A DNA stretch of 64,000 nucleotides, taken from an uncultured Spirochaetaceae bacterium (GTDB lineage: Bacteria > Spirochaetota > Spirochaetia > Treponematales > Treponemataceae). The position numbers were made by a program, and so were the translations under genes. Below are positions 54,128-63,481 of this stretch, piece after piece. Each line of letters opens with the position of its first letter. Position 1 is the stretch's first letter. The stretch covers positions 34,397 to 98,396 of the forward strand of contig CADANN010000016.1 in the NCBI GenBank assembly GCA_902789325.1, given 5' to 3'. Under the pieces are notes generated by a model. It saw only the letters and a list, made by a program, of their open reading frames with translations. It was not told where the DNA came from and ran no database searches.

Positions 54128-54621
54128 TGCAGAATCACGCGGATGAGGAAATAACAATCGGCGAGTTTGTGGAGATGGTGTGGGGGCTGCGCGCGGGGTG
54201 TGGTGGCGCGACACTGGGGGAGGGCTCGGCCGCTTCGCTTACACTGAGCGAGCTCCTGCGCTACGGGCACTTTCGCGGCTGGCTTGAAGATAGCGATGAA
54301 CGACACCCAGAGAATTTTCTGAACCGGCAGACTGCTGCTAGAATTATTCATCAGTTTATGGTGGTGGAACTTCATATGTCTGATGTTGCGGACATTAGTG
54401 CTGCGGAGAAGCTCCGAGATCTCTACACCTGCCGTGTGTGTGCGAATCACATTGCGCAGGTGTACGCACGGGGGATTATGGGGGCAGAGGAAGTTTTGTC
54501 TGGTGACGCGGCCGCCACGCAAAGTATTTTAATTTTCAATCATTTGGGGCGGATGTCTTTCAACGAAGCGCGTGAGGCTATGGAGCGCCTGCGAAGCAGT
54601 TCCGAAGGAATGAGCAAATAG
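54127..54621 (+). CDS. Small SLH-like protein coupled to GH27
   Basis: 164 aa starting in a TAATG overlap with the GH27 stop. It contains repeat-like segments resembling S-layer homology motifs: ITIGEFVEMVW, FLNRQTAARIIHQFM and YTCRVCANHIAQVYARGIM. The stretch from 54181 to 54290 is much richer in G+C than its surroundings and encodes a Gly/Ala/Leu-rich segment, possibly a repeat element translated in frame. No signal peptide. Function unknown; coupling suggests a role with the galactosidase. Confidence 0.55.
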   Translation: MQNHADEEITIGEFVEMVWGLRAGCGGATLGEGSAASLTLSELLRYGHFRGWLEDSDERHPENFLNRQTAARIIHQFMVVELHMSDVADISAAEKLRDLYTCRVCANHIAQVYARGIMGAEEVLSGDAAATQSILIFNHLGRMSFNEAREAMERLRSSSEGMSK

Positions 54622-54640
54622 CGAAGCGCGGAACAGCCGA

Positions 54641-54656
54641 CGGCAGCTTGCTGCCG
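54641..54656 (+). terminator. GC-rich hairpin after the SLH-like gene
   Basis: CGGCAGC, TT, GCTGCCG with no T-run but six A shortly after; may slow or end transcription, or be a GC-rich repeat remnant. Confidence 0.4.
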
Positions 54657-54720
54657 GCACGCCCAAAAAATCATTTCTACTATTAAGAATCCCATGTTAT
54701 AATTTAATAACGGAGAAAAT

Positions 54721-55953
54721 ATGCTCGACGATATTAAACGCTTTGACATGGCCGCTGTTCCGATGAGGCAGCATCTTTTGCCACTTATCTGGCTTCTTTC
54801 TATGCCTGCGGTGATTTCGCATAAAAACAAGCTTACTAAAATCAACATGGAAAACATTAAGCCGCCTTATCTGCTTTTGTGCAATCACAATGCCTTTATG
54901 GATTTTAAGGTTGCGACTAAGGCTGTTTTTCCTCACCGGGCAAATTATGTTGTGGCCATCGACGGATTCTGGAAACGTGAGTGGCTGCTGCGACTTATTG
55001 GCTGTATCTGCAAAAGAAAATTTACGAATGACATTTTTCTGATTCGTCAGCTTAAGAGGGTGACTGATCGCGGAAACATTGCGGTGATTTATCCTGAAGC
55101 CAGATATTCTCTTTGTGGCACTACGGCAATTCTTCCTGAGGCTCTGGGTAAGCTCGCCAAGATTTTGAAGGTGCCGGTTGTTACTTTGATTTGTCACGGA
55201 CATCACGTAAACTCTCCCTTCTGGAATTTGCCGGATCACAAAGTGAAGGGGACTGAGGCTACGATGAAATGCCTTTTTACACCGGAACAGTTAGCCTCAC
55301 TTAACAATAAAGAAATTATGGAAGGCATTCGCCGCGAGTTTGAATATGATGATTTTAAGTGGCAGAAGGAAAAAGGTATTCACATAAAATATAAGGACAG
55401 GGCAAAGGGACTTCATAAAGTTTTGTATAAATGTGCTTCGTGTGGGGTAGAGTATAGAATGTCATCTGGTGGCACTGTGCTTCGTTGTAACGCTTGTGGC
55501 AAAGAATGGCAGATGACCGAACTTGGTGAACTTGAGGCTGTGACTGGTAAGACAGAGTTCAGTCATATTCCAGACTGGTATGAATGGGAACGTGATGAGG
55601 TGCGCAGGGAAGTTGAAAAGGGAACTTACGGAATTACCTGCGAGGCTCAGGTTGATGCTCTTCCGAATGCCAAGCGTTATATTGATATTGGTAAGGCTAA
55701 ACTAACTCATGACATGTCGGGCTTTACCTTGTGTGGTTCTTACAAGGGCGAAGCTTACACGGTAAAGCTTGAGGCAGCTTCTCAGTATTCTGTTCATATT
55801 GAATATGATTATCTTGGGAAAAAAGGCGACTGTGTGGATTTGAATACGATTAATGATACTCTGTATGTTTACCCGGAAGGTTCAGATTTTTCAGTAACAA
55901 AAATGGCTTTAGCCACGGAAGAACTGTGGAAGTTCTACCAGACTAAAGCCTGA
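54721..55953 (+). CDS. PlsC-type acyltransferase with a zinc-ribbon extension
   Basis: 410 aa. The acyltransferase block I HxxxxD is in LLCNHNAFMD (about residue 57); VIYPEARYS is the block III region. About residues 240-262 hold a zinc ribbon (KCASCGVEYRMSSG then CNACGKEW), and the remaining 140 residues are unassigned. Plain 1-acylglycerol-3-phosphate acyltransferases are about 240 aa, so the C-terminal half is extra. SD CGGAGA precedes the ATG and a TATAAT lies near 54697. Confidence 0.78.
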   Translation: MLDDIKRFDMAAVPMRQHLLPLIWLLSMPAVISHKNKLTKINMENIKPPYLLLCNHNAFMDFKVATKAVFPHRANYVVAIDGFWKREWLLRLIGCICKRKFTNDIFLIRQLKRVTDRGNIAVIYPEARYSLCGTTAILPEALGKLAKILKVPVVTLICHGHHVNSPFWNLPDHKVKGTEATMKCLFTPEQLASLNNKEIMEGIRREFEYDDFKWQKEKGIHIKYKDRAKGLHKVLYKCASCGVEYRMSSGGTVLRCNACGKEWQMTELGELEAVTGKTEFSHIPDWYEWERDEVRREVEKGTYGITCEAQVDALPNAKRYIDIGKAKLTHDMSGFTLCGSYKGEAYTVKLEAASQYSVHIEYDYLGKKGDCVDLNTINDTLYVYPEGSDFSVTKMALATEELWKFYQTKA

Positions 55954-55973
55954 TTTATCAAATACTCAGATTT

Positions 55974-57053
55974 TTATTTTGTAACAGGAACGAAAGGAAC
56001 GATAAAGCACTGGTCTAGCACACTTCTTTCTGTAAGTGGTGCTTCTTTTGTTGTTTCCTTTGCTGCTGTAAGTCCGCCCTGGGTTGTAAAATTCTTAGCG
56101 TTTCCATTTTTCATGCATTGCCAGACCAGTTCAAGTGCTGTTGCTGCCTGTGCATTTACATCCTGGAGAACAGTTCCATAGAGCTGATTTTTTTGAAGAG
56201 ATGCCATACCGCCTTCTGTTGCATCAATTCCAAGAACAGGGACTGTAAGGGCTGTTCCATCTTTATCTGTATCAGAGGTTGGATCAGCAGGATTATCTAC
56301 CATTCCGTGATTTAAAAGTGAATCAACTGCACCAAGTGCCATTTCATCATTTTGTGCAATGATTACATCAAAAGCAGGATTGTCACCTTCAAGCCATAAA
56401 TCAAGATACTGGCGGGCACTGGCTCTGTCCCAGTTAGCGCCAAATTCCCTTAACACGGTAACCTTGTATCCAAGTTTTGAAAGTTCTTCCATAACACCGA
56501 CTTTTCTGTAAATCTGAGCAGGATGTCCGTATTCACCGTTAAAATACAGAACTCTTAGATTTTTGCCCTGTAATTTGCCAGGATTATTTTTAAAGTAGCC
56601 GTCGATTATTTGTGCCTGGAATTTTCCGGCATCTGTTTCTGGAGACGAAGCATAGAAAAAGTTTTCTCCGGCTTTTAATGCTTCTACTGTAGGGATAATA
56701 TTTGAAAATGCAGCCGAGCCACCTTGAGAGCTGATAATTTTTGTCATCTGTTCTGTAAGGTCTGAATTGTAGGCTATGAATACAAAATTTTTTACACCAT
56801 TCAGTAAAAGAGTTTTCAGCTGATCTATCTGAATTGCAGCATCATTGTTTGCAGAATAAATTTGAACCTTGATATCATTCTTTTCTGCAAAAGCTTCTAT
56901 TCCCTTTCTGTAGGCACTCAAAAACACTTCGCTGTCATTACGCAAAAGAACTCCAACTACCTGTTCGTCTGAAGTTGTTTTTTGACATGCACTAACTGTA
57001 AACAAAGAAAAAGCAAGCAGCAAGCCTGCTGTAATGTTTATAATTTTTTTCAT
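55974..57053 (-). CDS. Periplasmic sugar-binding lipoprotein, MglB-like
   Basis: 359 aa substrate-binding protein of the Peripla_BP_4 type. Lipoprotein signal MKKIINITAGLLLAFSLFTVSA then Cys. It starts with VVGVLLRNDSEVFLSAYRKGIEAFAEK and has VIIAQNDEMALGAVDSLLNHG and VPVLGIDATEGGMASLQKNQLYGTVLQD, the galactose-binding pattern. No ABC ATPase or permease is nearby; instead it lies 19 bases after an MCP gene, which points to a chemotactic sensing role. Confidence 0.88.
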   Translation of the reverse strand: MKKIINITAGLLLAFSLFTVSACQKTTSDEQVVGVLLRNDSEVFLSAYRKGIEAFAEKNDIKVQIYSANNDAAIQIDQLKTLLLNGVKNFVFIAYNSDLTEQMTKIISSQGGSAAFSNIIPTVEALKAGENFFYASSPETDAGKFQAQIIDGYFKNNPGKLQGKNLRVLYFNGEYGHPAQIYRKVGVMEELSKLGYKVTVLREFGANWDRASARQYLDLWLEGDNPAFDVIIAQNDEMALGAVDSLLNHGMVDNPADPTSDTDKDGTALTVPVLGIDATEGGMASLQKNQLYGTVLQDVNAQAATALELVWQCMKNGNAKNFTTQGGLTAAKETTKEAPLTERSVLDQCFIVPFVPVTK

Positions 57054-57071
57054 TCCTCTGCCCCCTGACTT

Positions 57072-59156
57072 TTAAACCTTGAACTGATCAACCTGATTTC
57101 CAATTTCAAGAATGGAATCATACATAATCTTTGTAATCTTATCCAACGACTGACCTGTTTCGGTAATCTTTTCTGTTGTGCTGGAAATAATATCCATGCT
57201 TTCTTTGATTGCAAAGGTTGCTGTCTGCAACTGACGGATTTCTGTAAGAATTGCCTGATTCCCTTCTGACATTTCTTTGGATGCTGTTCTAACTTCGAGA
57301 GTTGAGTCATTCATAACGCTGAGGGCATTACCAATCTGACGGGAACCTTCGGCCTGTTCTTCCATTGCGCTTTTAATATGATTTACAAGTTCATCAGTAC
57401 TCTGGATTTTATCTGTAACAGAAGTAAAAGCTTCGCTCGAGGCTTGGGATGCTGAAACTACACTTTCAATTGAATCATGAATTATCTTAAGCTGATTTCC
57501 GATTGTCTTTGACTGGTCTGTAGATGTTTCGGAAAGTTTTCTGATTTCATCTGCAACAACGGCGAAGCCTTTTCCTGCTTCTCCAGCGTGGGCAGCTTCT
57601 ATTGCAGCATTCATGGCAAGGAGATTTGTCTGTTCTGCAATGCTTGCGATTGCTTCATTTGCTTCCTGAAGCATAACAGACTGCTGTTCAATCTGATTGA
57701 TTTTTTCATTTACATCCTGCTGGCGTTCTGTACCAATTGCAGAGGTCTCTTCCAGTTCAACAAATTGATCTGCCATTTTACGTACAGATCCGTTTACTGA
57801 ATCGATATTTCCAATCATTTCTTCTACAGCAGCAGATGCCTGAGAAACACTCATAACCATCTGTTCAATCATGTGCTCCAGAGACTGAATGTTTGAAGCA
57901 ATTTCATTAACTGCACCAGCTGTCTGATCAACACTCGCAGATTGATTTGAAATACGCTCTGAAACGGTTTCAATATTTGTCAGAATTTGATTATTTGAAT
58001 CAGCCGTTTCCTGCGAGCAGACATGCATTTCTTCTCCTGCTGCAGCAAGCTGATCTTTTGAATTTTTAAGTTCACGGACAATATTCTGAAGTTTTTCTGA
58101 AAATTTATTAAAGCCATCAACTACAGAACCAATTTCTGTTTTTGAATCAATCTGAATTCGCTGAGTTAAATCTGCATGTCCGGATGCAATTTCATTAATT
58201 GATTTTTCTACAACGCCAAGAGGTTTGAGCATCACTCCTGAAACAAGAAGAGTAAAAATTGCAAGAATTATAATTGTAAGAAGAGATATTACTGCATTTG
58301 TATTTCTTAAAGCATTTCCGGTTTTATAAACCTGAGATTCTGAAACTGAGAAAACAAGAATCCAAGGGGTATATGCAATTGGAGTGTAGGCAACAAAAGT
58401 ATTTCCTTTTATGTTTGCCCAGTTTTTTCCCCAGCCGGTACCAATTCCTCCATTCACTGCTTTTTTCATAATCTGGAGTACGCTAGGATCATTTGATGAA
58501 TCCAGAAGATTTAGGTTCATAACATTATCGTGATTTAAGTTTGCAACGATTGTACCATTTTCAGCGATAATCCAGGTTTGGCCACTTTCTCCAAGACGGA
58601 TATATTCAACCATATTTTCAAGATTTTCCAGTGGAACAACTGCAGCAAAAAGTCCGAAAATTTCTCCGTGGAGTTTGGCGGCACAGGCAATGTGAAAAAC
58701 TATATTTCCATTTTTATCTTTTACAGGATTATCGATATAGCTTGATTTTCCGTTTTGCATAATTTCTTTGTAAAAATCAAGATTAGAAACATTTTCTGTT
58801 TCTCCAATATCGTTATAACCTACACCACTTTTTCCTGCATACATTACAGAAGAAAAATAAGTTTTTCTGTTTCCGTTGTGCTCTCTCAGCCAGGTTATAA
58901 TCTGCTGGTCATCTGCTGACGAAACAATATCGGCGTTAGAATAGAATGTCATTTGATTCATATATTCGCTGATTTTATTTGCGATTGCCAGTGAATATGC
59001 GTTTGTAATCTGAGTACAGTCCATAGCATAACTTTCTGCTGTAGATTTTTTTGTAAAGGAAGAAATAAGGATGCCCTGAATGATATTCATAACAAAAATC
59101 AGCCCTACAAGTACCCAACATAAAATTACTGAAATCTTAAAGCGTTTTTTGGCCAT
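57072..59156 (-). CDS. Methyl-accepting chemotaxis protein with double-Cache sensor
   Basis: About 694 aa from ATG 59156; a TTG twelve bases upstream lies against the AGGAG and is less likely. A first membrane helix (about residues 5-28), a large dCache-like periplasmic domain (about 35-285), a second helix ([23 protein letters not shown]), HAMP, and a signalling domain with the hairpin tip [36 protein letters not shown]. It precedes a sugar-binding lipoprotein gene in the same operon. Its promoter is at 59182-59210. Confidence 0.94.
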   Translation of the reverse strand: MAKKRFKISVILCWVLVGLIFVMNIIQGILISSFTKKSTAESYAMDCTQITNAYSLAIANKISEYMNQMTFYSNADIVSSADDQQIITWLREHNGNRKTYFSSVMYAGKSGVGYNDIGETENVSNLDFYKEIMQNGKSSYIDNPVKDKNGNIVFHIACAAKLHGEIFGLFAAVVPLENLENMVEYIRLGESGQTWIIAENGTIVANLNHDNVMNLNLLDSSNDPSVLQIMKKAVNGGIGTGWGKNWANIKGNTFVAYTPIAYTPWILVFSVSESQVYKTGNALRNTNAVISLLTIIILAIFTLLVSGVMLKPLGVVEKSINEIASGHADLTQRIQIDSKTEIGSVVDGFNKFSEKLQNIVRELKNSKDQLAAAGEEMHVCSQETADSNNQILTNIETVSERISNQSASVDQTAGAVNEIASNIQSLEHMIEQMVMSVSQASAAVEEMIGNIDSVNGSVRKMADQFVELEETSAIGTERQQDVNEKINQIEQQSVMLQEANEAIASIAEQTNLLAMNAAIEAAHAGEAGKGFAVVADEIRKLSETSTDQSKTIGNQLKIIHDSIESVVSASQASSEAFTSVTDKIQSTDELVNHIKSAMEEQAEGSRQIGNALSVMNDSTLEVRTASKEMSEGNQAILTEIRQLQTATFAIKESMDIISSTTEKITETGQSLDKITKIMYDSILEIGNQVDQFKV

Positions 59157-59181
59157 TAAATATAACAACTCCTATATAACT

Positions 59182-59210
59182 ATTTTACACGCGTTTTTGT
59201 AATCGTGCAA
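59182..59210 (-). promoter_or_regulatory. Promoter of the MCP/sugar-binding operon
   Basis: On the minus strand TTGCAC (59210-59205), 17-nt spacer, TAAAAT (59187-59182), followed by TATATAGGAG. The 12-base sequence AACTCCTATATA (59167-59178) has an inverted match, TATATAGGAGTT (59220-59231), upstream of the -35 box. Confidence 0.55.
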
Positions 59211-59256
59211 ATAAATGCTATATAGGAGTTTATTATAGAAGAAAGATGAAAAATGA

Positions 59257-60159
59257 TTAAAATTCAACCAGTTTAGGTTTTCGGTCTACATCAAAGATTC
59301 CCCAGTGCTTTTCGGCTTCGCGAGGATTGTCACCGCCTTTCCATGGTTCATCAAAAGCTTCGAACATGTAGGAAATGATTTTTTCGCTGTCTGCCCAGGC
59401 CCAGAAATCTTTGTAATATTTTTTCTGATTTTCTTCGTTAGGCTGACCTTCCTTCATCTGAGAAAAATCAACTGCATCTGTAGCCCAGCCGATTTCAGAG
59501 AAGATAACCGGCTTATCCGGATAGAGTGCTTTGATTTTTTTGTACCACTCTTTGTTTACCTCGAGGGCTTCATCAACTGTGTTTCCATACCAGAGCGGGT
59601 AGGAATGTACGCAGATTATATCCAGATGCTTTGCAAGTTCTGTGAGGGCAGGCCATTCAAAGGCACCTTCATTAAAAGTTACCGGCTGTTTGCAGCCTGC
59701 CTTAAGACGGTCTGCAAAAGTGATAAGGCGTTCAACTGGAACATTGTTGGCTCCCCAGCTAGGAGTATTTTCGTTACCAATTGAAACTGCATTGATGATA
59801 TCCTCATATTCATTTGCAATTTTGATAAGGTCATCAATTCGACTATCATTCCATTTAGCACGCTCAGCAAGTTCTGCATCTGAATAATTTGTCTTGAGCC
59901 ATGGACAACCCGGATTATTGACTTCAGATTGAATGCCAGGGCCTAGCATCAGCTTCAAATCAAAACCCTTATCGCGGATAATCTGGCATGTAGTTCGTGC
60001 GTACTCTACCGGATCATACATGCGGATATACTTAAATCCTAAATTAACTAAAATCTGTAAATCTTCTACAACCTGATCATAAGTAGGGTAGGTACAATTT
60101 ACAGGTGACTGATTTCTTCTGTAACCAGAATAACAAATTGCTTTACCGTATTCGAACAT
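59257..60159 (-). CDS. GH17-like glucanase
   Basis: 300 aa, no signal peptide. The two catalytic Glu are probably in AVSIGNENTPSWG (acid) and VIFSEIGWATDA (nucleophile), the GH17 / exo-beta-1,3-glucanase pattern. YSGYRRNQSP and FKYIRMYDPVEYARTTCQIIRDKG fit the family start, and YMFEAFDEPWKG the C-terminal strand. A cytoplasmic enzyme acting on imported beta-glucan fragments is inferred. Confidence 0.78.
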   Translation of the reverse strand: MFEYGKAICYSGYRRNQSPVNCTYPTYDQVVEDLQILVNLGFKYIRMYDPVEYARTTCQIIRDKGFDLKLMLGPGIQSEVNNPGCPWLKTNYSDAELAERAKWNDSRIDDLIKIANEYEDIINAVSIGNENTPSWGANNVPVERLITFADRLKAGCKQPVTFNEGAFEWPALTELAKHLDIICVHSYPLWYGNTVDEALEVNKEWYKKIKALYPDKPVIFSEIGWATDAVDFSQMKEGQPNEENQKKYYKDFWAWADSEKIISYMFEAFDEPWKGGDNPREAEKHWGIFDVDRKPKLVEF

Positions 60160-60200
60160 AAAAAGAGTATAGCATAAAAAATCTTTGAATGGGAAATTAA

Positions 60201-61062
60201 TTATTTATTAATCGCCTCAATTATATCATTTACATTCTGGATGATAGCGCGGGCAATTTCGGGTTTGTTCATGGTGTAGATGTGGATTCCGCGGATGCCG
60301 TTTGAAATAAGGTCGATTATCTGGTCGGTGGCGTAGGCGATTCCGGCTTGCATCATTGCTTCCGGGGATTGCGAGGAGTTTGCGGGGAATGTAAGCGTTG
60401 GATAAGTCTATCATTCGGCTTATCTGGTTTGCATTTGTTATTGGCATGATTCCTGCAAGCACGGGTACATGAATTCCTGCAGACTGCAGACGATACAAAA
60501 ATGAGTAAAGCATATCGTTATCAAAAAACATCTGGGTTGTCAGAAAATCTACACCGGCATCTACCTTGTGTTTGAGCAGTTCGATATCTGCTTCATGACT
60601 TCTGCTTTCAGGGTGACCTTCCGGGTAGCAGGCACCGCCAACGCAAAGACCCTGCTTTTTTAAAATTGTTACCAGATCAGAGGCATGTGTGCAGCCGGAA
60701 GGAAAAATGTTTTCGCCTGTTACGGCGTCTTTTGGAAAGTCGCCGCGCAGGGCAAGTACATTAGAAATCTTTTTTTCTTTGAGATTCTGAATTGAATAAT
60801 TAAGTGCCTCGGTAGTTGAACGAACACAAGTCAGATGAGCTAGTGCTGTTGTTCCGCTTTGCTCGATTGCCTCCGCAATTTCTGCGGTGTAGCCTTTTGT
60901 TGTCCCACCTGCACCAAAGGTCACGCTGATAAAATCAGGTTTTAGTTCGGTGAGAGAGCAGGCAGTTTTTTTTATGGATTCGAGGGCTTCTTTTTTCTTG
61001 GGAGGAAAGACTTCGAATGAAAGCGAAACTTTTTTATTCTTCAGAATCTCAGCGATTGTCAT
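60201..61062 (-). pseudogene. metF: 5,10-Methylenetetrahydrofolate reductase, frameshifted
   Basis: Makes 5-methyl-THF for methionine synthase. It begins FEVFPPKKKEALE and keeps FISVTFGAGG, VLALRGD and FLTTQMFFDN. After NAYIPRKLLA the ATG-started frame becomes unrelated (ending HHEQTRNCPRYHPECK, stop at 60226), while another frame resumes the family sequence PEAMMQAGIAYATDQIIDL and ends IIEAINK with a stop at 60201. From memory of homologues, about six to eight residues are also missing at the junction, so a deletion of about 20 bases rather than a one-base error is likely. The start overlaps the metE stop (TAATG). Confidence 0.85.
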
Positions 61063-62387
61063 TAGTTACCTTCCCGTAGAATTTTTGCAGCTGCAACTAG
61101 GTTTTTAAGACTTGCTACGGTTTCTTCTTCGCCACGGGTTTTGAGACCACAGTCTGGATTTACCCAGAGTTTTTCTTTTGAAACTTTTGTCAGCATCTTT
61201 TTAAGTGCTTCCGTAATTTCTTCAACTGAAGGAACTCGTGCTGAGTGAATATCGTAAACACCAGGTCCAACCTCTGTTCTGAAGTTTGCTTCTTTGAGGG
61301 CATCCAGAATCTTGAGGTCTGCGCGACTTGCTTCAAAAGTGATTACGTCTGCATCCATTGCATCTATGTCGCGGATGATGTCGTTGAACTCGCTGTAGCA
61401 CATGTGTGTGTGAATCTGTGTTTGTGGCTGAACTTTTGAATGAACAAGACGGAAGGCTGGAATTGCCCAGTCAAGATATTCTGTGTGCCAGTCGCTACTG
61501 CGGAGTGGAAGTTTTTCGCGAAGAGCAGCTTCATCAATCTGGATGATCTTGATTCCATTTTTTTCGAGATCAAGAACTTCTTCGCGGATGGCTAGAGCAA
61601 TCTGTTGTGTCTGTTCTTTGAGGCTGATATCTTCTCGTGGGAAAGACCAGTTCAAAATTGTTACGGGGCCTGTAAGCATTCCTTTCATGATTTTTTTAGT
61701 CTGGCTCTGGGCGTATACTGACCATTCAACAGTCATTGGTTTGTTTCGACTAACATCGCCCCATACTACAGGTGGTTTTACACAACGGGTTCCGTAACTT
61801 TGAACCCAGGCATTCTGTGTAAAAAGGTATCCGTTTAGCTGGCTTCCAAAATATTCAACCATGTCGTTGCGCTCAAACTCGCCGTGTACAAGAACATCAA
61901 GGCCAAGCTCTTCCTGAAGCTTTATGCATTCAGTAATTTTTTTCTGATTAAACTCGACGTATTGTTCGCGGGTAATTGTCCCCTTTTTGAAGGCTGCACG
62001 GTTAGCGCGGACTTCCTTTGTCTGTGGAAAGCTTCCGATTGTTGTAGTTGGGAAGAGAGGAAGCTTGAAAGTTTCATGCTGGATTTTTTCACGTTCTGCA
62101 AAATCTGGTTTACGGACAAAATCTGCCTCTGTGATTTTTGCGAGAGCATTTTGAACAGTTTCGTCTTTTGCAACACGCTCTGTTGCAAAAAGTTTTTTGT
62201 TTACTTCGAGGGCAGACTGATCTCCAGATGCAAGTTCATTCAACTCCTGGATTTTTTCTTCTGCATATGAGAAGTGTGAAAGAATATCAGCTGCGAGTTT
62301 TTCTTCTGAAGCGGTTGTGTATGGAACATGCAAAAGAGAACATGAAGTTCCGATTACAATATTTTCGTCAGCAACTGTAATCTGCAC
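61062..62387 (-). CDS. metE: Cobalamin-independent methionine synthase, C-terminal part (split)
   Basis: Catalytic part of MetE with all zinc ligands: [11 protein letters not shown] (His, Cys), [10 protein letters not shown] (Glu) and [11 protein letters not shown] (Cys). [16 protein letters not shown] and [14 protein letters not shown] are also intact. It opens with a GTG at 62387 reading [32 protein letters not shown] belongs to the N-terminal barrel, so this is not a clean domain split. Its start lies inside the end of the upstream half, in another frame. It may be made from the GTG start, but whether a functional enzyme forms is unknown. Confidence 0.88.
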   Translation of the reverse strand: MQITVADENIVIGTSCSLLHVPYTTASEEKLAADILSHFSYAEEKIQELNELASGDQSALEVNKKLFATERVAKDETVQNALAKITEADFVRKPDFAEREKIQHETFKLPLFPTTTIGSFPQTKEVRANRAAFKKGTITREQYVEFNQKKITECIKLQEELGLDVLVHGEFERNDMVEYFGSQLNGYLFTQNAWVQSYGTRCVKPPVVWGDVSRNKPMTVEWSVYAQSQTKKIMKGMLTGPVTILNWSFPREDISLKEQTQQIALAIREEVLDLEKNGIKIIQIDEAALREKLPLRSSDWHTEYLDWAIPAFRLVHSKVQPQTQIHTHMCYSEFNDIIRDIDAMDADVITFEASRADLKILDALKEANFRTEVGPGVYDIHSARVPSVEEITEALKKMLTKVSKEKLWVNPDCGLKTRGEEETVASLKNLVAAAKILREGN

Positions 62388-63294
62388 GCCAGATATTTTT
62401 TCCGTTTATAAGACCTGCAATCAAAAGAGTGTTCTGTGGAAATCCTGATTTCAAAAGTTCCAGAGATTTTTTTCCTTCCACAAAATCTAGTCCGATTGCA
62501 TCAAAGCCAAGCTCACAAGCTTCTTTGTACACATCGCGAATATCTCCAAAATATGTCTGAAGAGTGATTTTGATTTTTGCTTCTGAATGGAGTTTTGTAA
62601 TCAGTTCTTTATAAATCGAAACAAACAGATCTTTTTCTTCTTCACTAACATCAAAAACAAGAGCTGGTTCTGCAAGACTTATCCATTCAGCGCCGGCTGC
62701 AGAAATTGATTTTGAAAGTTCAATGTAAGCAGCAATTATAGATTCTGCAAAATCACGAGCCTTCTTTGTTCCTGTATAAGTTGCAAGATGCAGGAAAGTG
62801 TATGGACCAATAAGAGTTGGAACAGTCTGAAAGCCAAGAGACTTTGCCTCATTAAATTCTGAGAGGGCTTTGTTCTGTGCAGAAACTTCAAGCACCATAT
62901 CATCAGAAAGTTCTGGCACAATGTAGTGATAATTTGTGTTGAACCACTTTTTCATTGGAAGCGCTTTAACGTCACCAGCTTCTCCCTGATATCCGTGTGC
63001 TGCTGCAAAATAAGTTTCAAGCTGACACAATCCAAGAGTTTTATAACGAGCAGGAACAGCACCAAGCAAAAAGGCTGTATCAAGCATATTGTCATAAAAA
63101 GAAAAATCATTTGATGGAATAAAAGTGATTCCTGCTTTGGCTTGTTTTTTCCAACCGTAAGCACGAAGTTCAGCTGCAGTTTTTTCAAGTTCGTTTGCAG
63201 AGAGTTCTCCCTTAAAATATTTCTCACTTGCAAATTTTAATTCACGATTTTTTCCGATTCGAGGAAAACCGATTACAGAAGTTTTTAGTGTCAT
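62368..63294 (-). CDS. metE: Cobalamin-independent methionine synthase, N-terminal part (split)
   Basis: Folate-binding half of Met[26 protein letters not shown], ending [15 protein letters not shown] with a stop at 62368. Homologues continue past WRAD into a helix and then the SCSLLH strand; that strand is found in the other frame 20-40 nt on, with roughly eight to ten residues missing. So one deletion plus frameshift separates the two halves. No other metE is in the window. Confidence 0.88.
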   Translation of the reverse strand: MTLKTSVIGFPRIGKNRELKFASEKYFKGELSANELEKTAAELRAYGWKKQAKAGITFIPSNDFSFYDNMLDTAFLLGAVPARYKTLGLCQLETYFAAAHGYQGEAGDVKALPMKKWFNTNYHYIVPELSDDMVLEVSAQNKALSEFNEAKSLGFQTVPTLIGPYTFLHLATYTGTKKARDFAESIIAAYIELSKSISAAGAEWISLAEPALVFDVSEEEKDLFVSIYKELITKLHSEAKIKITLQTYFGDIRDVYKEACELGFDAIGLDFVEGKKSLELLKSGFPQNTLLIAGLINGKNIWRADYSC

Positions 63295-63314
63295 ATGCTT
63301 TTACCTACCTTTTT

Positions 63315-63340
63315 AGTATATTAAAACAAGGCTAGTATAT
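63315..63340 (-). promoter_or_regulatory. Direct repeats TATACTA upstream of metE
   Basis: On the minus strand TATACTA occurs twice with 11 bases between. One copy may be the -10 box of metE (TATACT). No S-adenosylmethionine or cobalamin riboswitch was recognised in the 187-nt gap to the next gene. Confidence 0.35.
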
Positions 63341-63481
63341 GATTTTTAATGACTAAAGAAAAATACTATTTACAGGTGGATGACGATAGGAAAAAACTAT
63401 GGCGGAATTATAACCGATCCATTAAAATAATCCATTTGCTCTCTTATATAATGCGTGATATATTCTTAGTGGAGTAGATTT

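Noticed and set aside
61062..63294. MetE as a natural two-subunit enzyme
   Set aside because: The break lies inside the N-terminal barrel and residues at the junction are missing; a clean domain split would fall later. Not fully excluded.
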